Positions 45,199-53,464 of a stretch of 64,000 bases of DNA are shown here, piece by piece. Every line of letters starts with the position of its first letter. Positions within the stretch are counted from its first letter, which is position 1. Under the pieces are notes generated by a model that was not told the origin of the DNA, made no database searches, and saw only the letters and a program-made list of their open reading frames with translations. The position numbers and the translations under genes are program-made. The DNA comes from Klenkia taihuensis (GTDB taxonomy: Bacteria > Actinomycetota > Actinomycetes > Mycobacteriales > Geodermatophilaceae): NCBI RefSeq assembly GCF_900112525.1, contig NZ_FOMD01000001.1, positions 806,001 to 870,000 on the forward strand. Direction: 5' to 3'.

Positions 45199-45255
45199 CC
45201 GGCTCTCCTTCCACCCAGCGGGAAGGTCAGGGTGCCAGACGCCGCGGCGATCTCG

Positions 45256-45261
45256 TACGTT
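45256..45261 (+). promoter_or_regulatory. -10 box TACGTT, leaderless promoter of pcaH
   Basis: TACGTT is followed by 7 nt and ATG 45269. It lies in the 70-bp divergent region where the IclR protein would bind. Confidence 0.5.
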
Positions 45262-45268
45262 CCCGGGC

Positions 45269-46009
45269 ATGACCGGGACCACATCGCGGCTGGTGCTGCC
45301 CCGCTACCTGCAGGAGCAGGACGGCCAGCGCACGCCCGTCGCGTTCGACGGCTACCGCTCCACCGGGCTGCGCGCACCGCTGCGCACCCCGGTCGACCTG
45401 CCGCACCGGCTGACCGAGATCACCGGCCCGGTGCTCGGCGAGGACCGGGTGACCGCCGGCGACGCCGACCTCACGCTGCGCGCGGGCGGCGAGGCGCAGG
45501 GCCAGCGGATCATCGTCTTCGGCCGGGTGCTCGACAGCGGCGGGCGGCCCGTGCCCGGCGCCCTGCTGGAGATCTGGCAGGCCAACGCGGCCGGCCGCTA
45601 CCGGCACGTGGTGGACAACTGGCCCGCCCCGCTGGACCCGCACTTCGACGGCCTGGGCCGGGTCGTCACCGACTCCCTGGGCCGCTACGAGTTCACCACC
45701 GTCAAGCCCGGCGCCTACCCGTGGGGCAACCACCACAACGCGTGGCGACCGGCGCACATCCACTTCTCGCTGTTCGGCCAGGCCTTCACGCAGCGCCTGG
45801 TCACCCAGATGTACTTCCCGGACGACCCGCTGTTCGGCCAGGACCCGATCTTCAACGCCATCCCGCCGGCCGCCCGGCACCGCGCGGTCGCCGGGTTCGA
45901 CCTCGGCCGCACCCAGCCGGACTGGGCGCTGGCCTTCGAGTGGGACATCGTGCTGCGCGGCACCGAGCAGACGCCGTTCGAGACCGACGACGACGGGGAC
46001 GTGGCCTGA
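45269..46009 (+). CDS. pcaH: Protocatechuate 3,4-dioxygenase beta subunit
   Basis: 246 residues. Iron ligands by position: Tyr111 ('GRYRHVVDNW'), Tyr150 ('GAYPWGNHHNAWRPAHIH'), His163 and His165, the Y-Y-H-H set of intradiol dioxygenases. With PcaG it cleaves protocatechuate to 3-carboxymuconate. Start ATG 45269 is supported by the leaderless promoter; an upstream frame from 45065 runs into the IclR gene. TGATG overlap with pcaG. Confidence 0.95.
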   Translation: MTGTTSRLVLPRYLQEQDGQRTPVAFDGYRSTGLRAPLRTPVDLPHRLTEITGPVLGEDRVTAGDADLTLRAGGEAQGQRIIVFGRVLDSGGRPVPGALLEIWQANAAGRYRHVVDNWPAPLDPHFDGLGRVVTDSLGRYEFTTVKPGAYPWGNHHNAWRPAHIHFSLFGQAFTQRLVTQMYFPDDPLFGQDPIFNAIPPAARHRAVAGFDLGRTQPDWALAFEWDIVLRGTEQTPFETDDDGDVA

Positions 46010-46668
46010 TGGCGTTCGAGCACGACTCACCGCTGGTCCAGGACGCCGACGAGACCAACGAGCGCCGCCCGGGCACCCCGCGGCGCGGCACCGGCTTCCT
46101 CGACGAGCCGCTCACCCTGCGCACCACGCCCAGCGCGACCGTGGGCCCGTACCTGGCCATCGGCCTGACCTGGCCGGACGGCGCCGACGCGGTCGCGCCC
46201 GGCACCGCGGGGGAGATCTGGCTGCGCGGCACGGTCCGCGACGGCAACGGCGACGTCGTCCCCGACGCGATGGTGGAGACCTGGCAGGCCGACCCCGACG
46301 GCCGCTTCGCCCACCCCGACGACCCGCGCGGCTCCGCCACCACCCCGGGCTTCCGCGGCTTCGGGCGCTCGGCCACCCCGGGCGGGGAGTTCGCCGTCCG
46401 CACGCTCAAGCCGGGCCCGGTGCCCGACGGCGAGGGCGGGCTGCAGGCCCCGCACGTCGACGTCTCCGTCTTCGCCCGTGGCCTGCTCGACCGGGTGGTC
46501 ACCCGCATCTACTTCGCCGACGAGGCCGGGGCCAACGCCACCGACCCGGTGCTCGCCGCGCTGCCGGAGGACCGCCGCGCCACGCTCGTCGCGCAGCGCA
46601 CCGAGGACGGCTACCGGCTGGACATCAACCTGCAGGGCGACGCCGAGACCGTCTTCTTCGCCGTGTGA
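46009..46668 (+). CDS. pcaG: Protocatechuate 3,4-dioxygenase alpha subunit
   Basis: 219 residues. Intradiol dioxygenase fold ('GEIWLRGTVRDGNGDVVPDAMVETWQADPDGRF', 'HVDVSVFARGLLDRVVTRIYFADE') without the iron ligand set, as expected for the alpha subunit. Stop of pcaH and start share one base (TGATG). 25 bp before pcaB. Confidence 0.94.
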   Translation: MAFEHDSPLVQDADETNERRPGTPRRGTGFLDEPLTLRTTPSATVGPYLAIGLTWPDGADAVAPGTAGEIWLRGTVRDGNGDVVPDAMVETWQADPDGRFAHPDDPRGSATTPGFRGFGRSATPGGEFAVRTLKPGPVPDGEGGLQAPHVDVSVFARGLLDRVVTRIYFADEAGANATDPVLAALPEDRRATLVAQRTEDGYRLDINLQGDAETVFFAV

Positions 46669-46693
46669 GGGTCTGCGCTGTGAGGATGACCGC

Positions 46694-48013
46694 ATGAGCG
46701 GGCTCTGGGACGGCACCTTCGCCCGCGGGGGTGCCGCCGCGGCGGTGTCCGACGACGCGTGGCTGCAGGCGATGCTCGACGTCGAGGCCGCGCTGGCCCG
46801 GGCCGCGGCGCGCTGCGGCCTGGTCAGCGAGACCGCCGCCGCCGAGGTCACCCGGGTGGCCGGCACCCCCGGTGCGCTGGACGTCGCCGCCGTGGTCGCC
46901 CGCGCCGCCGACGCCGGCAACCCGGTGCCGCCGCTGGTCCGGGTGCTCACCGACGCGGTCGGCCCGCACGCCGCCGGCGCGGTGCACGTCGGCGCCACCA
47001 GCCAGGACGTCGTGGACACCGCGATGGTGCTGCTGGCCCGCCGGGCGCTCGCCGCCGTCGACGCCGACCTGGCCGAGGCCGGGCAGGCCGCCGCCCGGCT
47101 GGCCGCCGACCACCGGGACGACGTCGCGATCGGCCGCACCCTGCTGCAGCAGGCGCTGCCCACCACCGCCGGCTTCCGGGCCGCCGCCTGGCTGGCCGGC
47201 CTGGACGGCGCCCGCGCGCGCCTGGCCGCCGTCGCCGGGTCCCTGCCGGTGCAGTACGGCGGCGCGGTGGGCACGCTGGCCGCCACCGACGGGTCCGGCG
47301 TCGACGTCCGCGCCGCGCTCGCCGACGAGCTGGGGCTGGCCACCACCGCCGTCCCCTGGTTCACCGTCCGGCTGCCCGTCGCCGACCTGGCCGGGGCGCT
47401 GGGCGCCGCCGCGGGCGTGGTGGCGACCGTCGCCCTCGACGTCGTCCTGCTCGCCCAGACCGAGGTCGCCGAGGCCGCCGAGTCCGGGGAGGGGCGGGGC
47501 GGGTCCAGCGCCATGCCGCACAAGCGCAACCCGGTCGCCGCGATCTCCGCCCGGGCCTGCGCCCGCCGGGCCCCCGGCCTGGTCGGCACGCTGTTCGGCG
47601 CCATGGAGCAGGAGCACGAGCGCTCCGCCGGCGCCTGGCACAGCGAGTGGCCCACCCTGTCCGCGCTGCTGGCCACCACCGGGTCGGCCGCGGCGTGGCT
47701 GGCCGACTGCCTGGGCGGGCTGCGGTTCGACACCGCCCGGATGGCCGCCGTCGTCGACGCGGCGGGCGGCGCGCAGCTGGCCGGGGCGCTGGCCGACGCG
47801 CTCACGCCGTCCCTCGGCCGCGGGCCGGCGCACGACGCGGCCGCCGACGCCGTCCGGCAGGCTGCCCGGGAGGGCCGGCCGCTGGCCGAGGTCGTCGGGG
47901 AGCGCACCGACGTCGACGTCGAGGCACTGCTGGCCGGTGCCGCCCCCGACACCGGGGAGGCCGGCGCGCAGGTCGACGCCGCCCTCGCCGCCCACACGAT
48001 CGCCGAGAGCTGA
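46694..48013 (+). CDS. pcaB: 3-carboxy-cis,cis-muconate cycloisomerase
   Basis: 439 residues. Fumarase/aspartase superfamily signature 'GSSAMPHKRNP', 'GATSQDVVDTAMVL' and 'AMEQEHERSAGAWHSEW'. It lactonises 3-carboxymuconate to 4-carboxymuconolactone. Chosen start ATG 46694; upstream extension overlaps pcaG. Confidence 0.94.
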   Translation: MSGLWDGTFARGGAAAAVSDDAWLQAMLDVEAALARAAARCGLVSETAAAEVTRVAGTPGALDVAAVVARAADAGNPVPPLVRVLTDAVGPHAAGAVHVGATSQDVVDTAMVLLARRALAAVDADLAEAGQAAARLAADHRDDVAIGRTLLQQALPTTAGFRAAAWLAGLDGARARLAAVAGSLPVQYGGAVGTLAATDGSGVDVRAALADELGLATTAVPWFTVRLPVADLAGALGAAAGVVATVALDVVLLAQTEVAEAAESGEGRGGSSAMPHKRNPVAAISARACARRAPGLVGTLFGAMEQEHERSAGAWHSEWPTLSALLATTGSAAAWLADCLGGLRFDTARMAAVVDAAGGAQLAGALADALTPSLGRGPAHDAAADAVRQAAREGRPLAEVVGERTDVDVEALLAGAAPDTGEAGAQVDAALAAHTIAES

Positions 48014-48022
48014 GGAGCCCCG

Positions 48023-48793
48023 TTGACCGTCGACGTGCACGCCGTGGTGGAGGGTCCGGAGGACGCCCCCGTCGTCCTGCTGTCCAACTCCCTGGGGACG
48101 ACCCTGGAGATGTGGGACCCGCAGGTCCCCGCGCTCGCCGAGCGGTTCCGGGTGGTCCGCTACGACACCCGCGGGCACGGCCGGTCGCCGTCCCCGGAGG
48201 GCGACTCGACCGTCGACGACCTGGTCGACGACGTCGTCGCCCTGCTGGACCGGCTGCACGTCGCCCGCGCGCACGTGGTCGGCCTGTCCATCGGCGGCAT
48301 GACCGGCCTGCGGCTGGCCGCGCGCGAGCCCGAGCGGGTCGGCCGGCTGGCCGTGCTCTGCACGTCCGCCCACCCGGGCAACCCCGACGCCTGGACCGAG
48401 CGGGCCGCCACCGCCCGCAGCCAGGGCACCGCCTCGCTGGCCGACGCGGTGGTGGGCCGCTGGTTCACCCCCGGCTGGGCCGCCGAGCACCCTGACGTGG
48501 TGGCCCGCATGCGGCAGGGCATCGTCGAGTGCGACGACGAGGGCTACGCCAGCTGCTGCGCCGCCGTCGGGGCACTGGACCTGCGCGACCAGCTGGGCAG
48601 CATCACCGCGCCCACCCTGGTGGTCAGCGGCGCCGACGACCCCGCGCTGCCGCCGGAGCACCAGGAGGCCATCGCCGCGGGCATCACGGGCGCGGCGTTG
48701 CTGACGCTGTCCCCGGCCGCGCACATCGCCAGCGTCGAGCAGGCCGAGCACGTCACCGCCGCGCTGCTCGCGCACCTGGGCGGCACCCGATGA
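48023..48793 (+). CDS. pcaD: 3-oxoadipate enol-lactonase
   Basis: 256 residues from TTG 48023. Alpha/beta hydrolase: 'SNSLGTTLEMWDPQVPAL', nucleophile Ser89 in G-L-S-I-G-G-M, Asp in 'VVSGADDPALPPE' and His in 'LSPAAHIASVEQ'. It hydrolyses 3-oxoadipate enol-lactone to 3-oxoadipate. ATGA overlap with pcaC. Separate from pcaC; in some actinomycetes the two are fused as pcaL. Confidence 0.93.
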   Translation: MTVDVHAVVEGPEDAPVVLLSNSLGTTLEMWDPQVPALAERFRVVRYDTRGHGRSPSPEGDSTVDDLVDDVVALLDRLHVARAHVVGLSIGGMTGLRLAAREPERVGRLAVLCTSAHPGNPDAWTERAATARSQGTASLADAVVGRWFTPGWAAEHPDVVARMRQGIVECDDEGYASCCAAVGALDLRDQLGSITAPTLVVSGADDPALPPEHQEAIAAGITGAALLTLSPAAHIASVEQAEHVTAALLAHLGGTR

Positions 48794-49194
48794 GCGAGCC
48801 GGTCAGCGGCCCGAGCACGGACGACGAACGCCGCGAGGCCGGCATGCGCACCCGGCGGGAGGTGCTCGGCGACGCCCACGTCGACCGGGCCGTCGCCGGG
48901 GTGACCCCCCTGACCGCCGACTTCCAGGACTTCATCACCCGGGTGGCCTGGGGCGACCTGTGGCAGCGGCCCGGCCTGGACCGGCGCACCCGCTCGATGC
49001 TCACCCTGGCCATCACCGCGTCGCTGCGGCACTGGGACGAGTTCGCGCTGCACGTGAAGGCCGCGGTGCACAACGGGCTGACCGACGAGGAGATCGCCGA
49101 GGTCTGCCTGCACACCGCGGTCTACGCCGGGGTGCCCGCCGCCAACCACGCCCTCGCCGTCGCCAAGCCGATCCTGGCCGAGCTCAGGGGCTGA
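48790..49194 (+). CDS. pcaC: 4-carboxymuconolactone decarboxylase
   Basis: 134 residues. 'DFQDFITRVAWGDLWQRPGLDRRTRSMLTLAITASLRHWDEFALHVKAA' and 'EEVCLHTAVYAGVPAANHAL' (in this protein 'IAEVCLHTAVYAGVP') are the CMD family core. It makes 3-oxoadipate enol-lactone. Last gene of pcaHGBDC; no pcaIJF genes for CoA transfer and thiolysis are in the window. Its 3' end overlaps the opposite-strand signalling gene by 11 bp. Confidence 0.94.
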   Translation: MSEPVSGPSTDDERREAGMRTRREVLGDAHVDRAVAGVTPLTADFQDFITRVAWGDLWQRPGLDRRTRSMLTLAITASLRHWDEFALHVKAAVHNGLTDEEIAEVCLHTAVYAGVPAANHALAVAKPILAELRG

Positions 49195-51418
49195 CCAGCG
49201 GGCCGGCCTTGACCGCGTACATCCGCTGGTCGGCGGTGTGCAGCAGCGCGTCGAACCCGGCGCCGTCCTCGGGGGTGACCGCGCAGCCGATGCTGGCGCC
49301 CACCCGCACCTGCTCGCCGCGCACCTCGACCGGCGCGGCCAGCGTGGTGGTCAGGGTGACGGCGACGCGGGCGGCCTCGGCGGCGGCCGTGGCCACCGGC
49401 AGTCCGGGCAGCGCGACGAGGAACTCGTCGCCGCCGAGCCGGGCGAGCAGGTCGGTGCGGCGCACCGAGGACCGCAGCCGGGTGCTGACCTCGACCAGCA
49501 GCTCGTCGCCGGCGGCGTGGCCGAGCCGGTCGTTGACCGCCTTGAACCCGTCCAGGTCGACGAACAGCAGACCCACCGCGGTGCCGGCCGCGTCGGCCTC
49601 CCACAGCGCCAGCTCCACCTGCTCCTGCAGCCGCCGCCGGTTGGGCAGCCCGGTGAGCGGGTCGGTCCACGCCAGCTGCTCGATGCGGGCCAGGTGCTGC
49701 CGGGTGCGCTCCTGCTCCCGGGCGAGCCGCTGCTGGGCCTCGACCCGGGCGGTGACGTCGTTCTGCACGCCGATGTACTGCACCACCCGGCCCGCGGCGT
49801 CGGTCACCGGCGCCAGGTGCAGCTCGTTCCACCACGGGGTGCGGTCGGGCCCGCGGTGGTTGAGCAGGGTCTCCCGGCACTCCCGGCCGGCGTCCAGGGC
49901 CTCGCGGATGCGGGACACGGCGGCCACGTCGGTGTCGGCGGTCTGCAGGAACCGGCAGTTGCGGCCGAGCACCTCCTCGCGGGGGTACCCCGACAGCTCC
50001 TCGAAGGCCCGGTTGACGTAGACCAGCGGCTGGTCGGGCAGCTCCATGTCCACGATGACCACCCCGCTGGTGGTCGCGGCCAGCGCCCGGTGCAGCAGGC
50101 CCTCGTTGGCCGCGGGCGTCAGGGCGGGCAGCTCGGGCAGCCGCGGTGCGGTGGCCGCCGGCGTCGTCCGCTCGACCGGGGCCGGGCGCTGCGCCTGCGG
50201 CACCACCCGGGCGACCAGGGCGTGCGCGGCCCGGGCGACGGTGTCCCGGTCGTAGGTCAGCGCGAACTCGAACGTGCGCTCCAGGTCCGGCCCGGTGTCG
50301 CCCAGGTCGCGGGCCAGCAGCGCGGCGCTGAAGTGCGGGCCGATGACCGCGACGTCCCACTCGCCCCGCACCTCGTCGGCGGCCGTGAGCTCGGCGCCGC
50401 GGACCCCCGCCACCGGCTCGGTGGACAGCCCGTCGCCCAGCGCGCACACGAACCCGGTGCGCTCGGCCAGCTCGCGGTAGCGGGCCACGGTGGACGGCGT
50501 GAAGTGCCGCGCCTCCTGGAAGGTCGACGCCACGACGGCGGTGCCGCCCAGCCGCATCGCGTGCCGCTCCAGCTGCTTGGACAGCTCGATGAGCAGCCGC
50601 TTGGGGGAGCGGCGCAGCGCGGTGCCCGGGGGCAGGCACCCGAACGGGGACACCTCGGTGCCGGGCGGGTCCAGCGGGGCGGGCGGCAGCAGCAGCTCGC
50701 CGGTGGGCAGGTGGGCGGCCGGGCCGGGCTGCGGCCGGCCGAACATCCAGCCCTGGCCCAGGGTGGCGCCCAGCGCGAGGCCCTGCACCAGGTGGGCGTC
50801 GGTCTCGATGCCCTCGGCGAGCACGACCGCGCCGGTGCGCTCGGCGTAGGCGTTGACGGCGTTCATCACCTCGGCCACCTCGGGTCCGGGGCGGTCCTGC
50901 ACCAGGCTGAGGTCCAGCTTGACCACGTCGGGGCGCAGCAGCGGCATGAACGCCAGCGACATCGCGTCCGCCCCGACGTCGTCCAGGGCCAGGCCCCAGC
51001 CGATCTCGCGGATGCGCTGCACGGTCTGCAGCAGCTCGGCCGGGCGGGCCGCGATCGCCCGCTCGGTGATCTCCACGACCACCCGCAGCTGGGCGGGCGC
51101 GGCGTCGGCGATGGCCAGCAGGTCCTCGAGCGGGGCGCTGTCGAGGACCTCGGGCTCGACGTTGACGAAGACGGTCAGCGGGGCCAGCAGGCCCTGCGCC
51201 ACCGCGCCGCGGAAGGCCGCGGTGCGGCAGGCGGCGTCCAGCTCGGCGAGCCGCCCGGCCTCGCGGGCGGCCGCGAAGAGCGCGGCGGGGGACTGCAGGG
51301 GGCCCTCCGGGCCGCGGGCCAGGGCCTCGTACGCGACCACCGCACCGCTGTCGAGGTCGACGATGGGCTGGAACACGCTGGTCACGGCCTCGGCGGCGAG
51401 GACGTCGTGGATGGTCAC
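49184..51418 (-). CDS. EAL-DICT-LOV-GGDEF blue-light/c-di-GMP signalling protein
   Basis: 744 residues from GTG 51418. Order: EAL (1-~240; E-A-L at 31-33, 'VVEITERA', 'LALDDVGAD', 'AEGIETDAHL'), DICT-like sensor (~265-430, 'KRLLIELSKQLERHAM'), LOV domain (~455-575; 'GRNCRFLQ' with photoactive Cys488) and GGDEF (~585-744; 'RLGGDEFLVALP' at 660s). It could both make and break down c-di-GMP, with light and a DICT ligand as inputs. Both active-site sets look intact. The start is uncertain: a GTG at 51517 gives 33 more residues with poor codon bias. Confidence 0.87.
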   Translation of the reverse strand: MTIHDVLAAEAVTSVFQPIVDLDSGAVVAYEALARGPEGPLQSPAALFAAAREAGRLAELDAACRTAAFRGAVAQGLLAPLTVFVNVEPEVLDSAPLEDLLAIADAAPAQLRVVVEITERAIAARPAELLQTVQRIREIGWGLALDDVGADAMSLAFMPLLRPDVVKLDLSLVQDRPGPEVAEVMNAVNAYAERTGAVVLAEGIETDAHLVQGLALGATLGQGWMFGRPQPGPAAHLPTGELLLPPAPLDPPGTEVSPFGCLPPGTALRRSPKRLLIELSKQLERHAMRLGGTAVVASTFQEARHFTPSTVARYRELAERTGFVCALGDGLSTEPVAGVRGAELTAADEVRGEWDVAVIGPHFSAALLARDLGDTGPDLERTFEFALTYDRDTVARAAHALVARVVPQAQRPAPVERTTPAATAPRLPELPALTPAANEGLLHRALAATTSGVVIVDMELPDQPLVYVNRAFEELSGYPREEVLGRNCRFLQTADTDVAAVSRIREALDAGRECRETLLNHRGPDRTPWWNELHLAPVTDAAGRVVQYIGVQNDVTARVEAQQRLAREQERTRQHLARIEQLAWTDPLTGLPNRRRLQEQVELALWEADAAGTAVGLLFVDLDGFKAVNDRLGHAAGDELLVEVSTRLRSSVRRTDLLARLGGDEFLVALPGLPVATAAAEAARVAVTLTTTLAAPVEVRGEQVRVGASIGCAVTPEDGAGFDALLHTADQRMYAVKAGPLVSP

Positions 51419-51553
51419 GGTGGGGGGACCCGTCTGTCGGTGGGCTGCGCCCGGGGTCCCCGTGGCTGGAGACGGAAGGCGCTCAGCAGGTTCATCGACC
51501 GGGACGGTCGCGCGCACACCCCTCCCGGTCGGGCCCTCACCCCGACGGGTGCG

Positions 51554-53125
51554 TCACCCCGCCGGGACGGTGACCGGGAAGGACAGCGTGCCCGGCTGGA
51601 AGTCCACCGTCGCGCCGTCGGGGTAGGTGAACACCCCGCCGAAGGTGACGGTGCCCTCGGTGAAGTCGGCCGGGACGTCGAAGGCGGTGGCCACCAGCGC
51701 CGGGTCGTCGACGATGTCCTGCGAGGGGATGACCGTGCCGTCGGGCAGGGTCAGCGAGAAGTAGGCGGGCGGGCCCTCGCCGGCGCTGAAGGTGTCGGCG
51801 ACCAGGTCGGAGTCGATGACCAGGAACGCCCGGTCCGGGCCCGAGGGCCGCGCGGTGACGTTGGTGCCGGCGTACCAGCTCAGCGACGCGCTCTGGATGG
51901 TCACGGTGAAGGTGAACGGCGTGGTCACCCGGCCGGGCGCGCTGATGACGCCCGGGATCTGCTGCGCCGCGACCGGGTCGGCGGTGCGGTTCTCCCGGGT
52001 GGTCACCACCAGGTTGTCCGGGCCGGGCGAGCCGTCGACCAGCGACAGCGTCTGGGTGTCCTCGCCGTCCACCACGACGAGCTGGACGTCGGCGTCCTCG
52101 GGGACCGACAGCAGGCCCTCGACGGAGGCGCCGGGCGTGACCAGCGACGGGTCGACGGGGACCTCGTCGCCGCCGTCGACGCGGTAGGACAGCAGCGGCG
52201 CGTCGTCGCCGTAGCCCTCGCCGCGGTCGAGGGTGTAGCCGAAGACCCGGAACACCTCGCCGTCGGCGGGGCGGCGGGCGTCGTCGCCGGTGCCGATGCG
52301 GTCGGTGGAGGCCAGCCCGGTGACCGTCACCCGGGCCGAGGCGCCGGACAGGGTCGCCGGGCCCTCGGGGGCCTCGAGCTGCACGTCGTCGAAGGGGCCG
52401 TCGGCGGTGAAGCCGGGGTCGGCTGCGCGGGGCTCGGGGGCGGTGAGGTCGCCGGCGCCGTCGGGCGGGGTCGCGCCGTCGGGGCGGGTGAGCAGCTCGC
52501 GGTCGGCCAGCGGCTGCGGCTCGGGGGAGGTCGGCTCGGCGGCGACCTCGAACACCACGTCACCGCGGCCCCCGGACGGGGTGAGCGGGAACTCCAGGTA
52601 GGTGGCCGACGGGTCGCCGTCGACGAAGAGCACCGGCCCGCAGACCAGGTCGTCCTGGACGTCGGAGGTGTCCGGCGACAGGAACCGGAACCAGCAGCCG
52701 GTGTCGTCGCTGCTGGCCCCGCCGCGCTCGGAGACGTAGGCGTCCAGCGCGGCCTCGCCGTCGTCGACGACCTGCTGGGGCTCGGCGACGGCGCGGCCGG
52801 CGTAGCTGAGGTCGTCGCCGCGCAGGAGGAAGAAGAGGCCGCCGCCGACCAGCAGCAGCACCAGCAGCGCGGCGCCGCCGACCAGCAGCGGGGTGCGCCG
52901 GCTGCGCCTCGGCGGCTGCGGCGCCCACGGGGCCGGGCCCTGGGCCGGGTTCCAGGCGCCCTGCGGGGGGGCCTGCGGCGGGGGGCCGGGGACCGCGCCA
53001 AACTGCTGGGTGGGCTCGCGGCCGTCCCAGCCGGGTCGCTGCGGCGGGGGGCCCTGCTGCCAGCCGCCGGGCGTGCCGCCCTGGTTCCCCCAGGTCTGCC
53101 AGCCGCCGTCGCCGCGCTCGGTCAC
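51554..53125 (-). CDS. Single-pass membrane protein with Pro/Gly-rich cytoplasmic head and extracytoplasmic beta domain
   Basis: 523 residues from GTG 53125 with GGAGGAGGGG upstream. The first ~75 residues are Pro/Gly/Gln/Trp-rich. One helix follows ('TPLLVGGAALLVLLLVGGGLFFLL'), then ~410 residues outside the membrane made of repeated beta segments. Cys in 'TGCWFRF' and 'LVCGPVL' may pair. No enzyme motif. 135 bp separate it from the EAL-GGDEF gene. Confidence 0.72.
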   Translation of the reverse strand: MTERGDGGWQTWGNQGGTPGGWQQGPPPQRPGWDGREPTQQFGAVPGPPPQAPPQGAWNPAQGPAPWAPQPPRRSRRTPLLVGGAALLVLLLVGGGLFFLLRGDDLSYAGRAVAEPQQVVDDGEAALDAYVSERGGASSDDTGCWFRFLSPDTSDVQDDLVCGPVLFVDGDPSATYLEFPLTPSGGRGDVVFEVAAEPTSPEPQPLADRELLTRPDGATPPDGAGDLTAPEPRAADPGFTADGPFDDVQLEAPEGPATLSGASARVTVTGLASTDRIGTGDDARRPADGEVFRVFGYTLDRGEGYGDDAPLLSYRVDGGDEVPVDPSLVTPGASVEGLLSVPEDADVQLVVVDGEDTQTLSLVDGSPGPDNLVVTTRENRTADPVAAQQIPGVISAPGRVTTPFTFTVTIQSASLSWYAGTNVTARPSGPDRAFLVIDSDLVADTFSAGEGPPAYFSLTLPDGTVIPSQDIVDDPALVATAFDVPADFTEGTVTFGGVFTYPDGATVDFQPGTLSFPVTVPAG

Positions 53126-53464
53126 ACGCCCCTCCTCCTGGCCGGGCGGGTGCCGGGGACCCGCTCCGTGCAGGTCGGAACGCTATCGGACCCCCAACGG
53201 CACCGCCCGGTCCGCACGGGGTGGGGGGCGGAAACGGTGCTTGCGCACGCCGGGCCGGGTGACGCCGACCACCCGGACGGGGGGTCGAGGTGCGGGGGGA
53301 GGGGGGGTCTGTGAAGATCGCGGAGTTCGGTCCCCCGTGGACCGGGCGGGCACCCGGGGGGTCCGCGCCGGCCGCGGGGATGCCTCATGAAGCGGGGTGG
53401 CCGTCGTCCCTGCCTCGCCGTCGTGCCCGCGAGGTGCCCCGCTGCCAGGAGGTGCTGCTCGCCC
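53126..53464. other. 339-bp divergent gap between the membrane protein and glycosyltransferase genes
   Basis: It contains the minus-strand -10 TAGCGT (53185-53180) for the membrane protein gene. On the plus strand a GTG at 53311 after a G-rich stretch opens V-K-I-A-E-F-G-P-P-W, which looks like a glycosyltransferase N-terminus but soon loses coding character, so it may be a remnant. An ATG at 53387 is in frame with the first glycosyltransferase, but its first 26 codons lack normal bias. Confidence 0.5.
53180..53185 (-). promoter_or_regulatory. -10 box TAGCGT of the single-pass membrane protein gene
   Basis: TAGCGT on the minus strand, 54 nt before GTG 53125; this gene has a normal Shine-Dalgarno, so the transcript is not leaderless. 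Confidence 0.5.
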
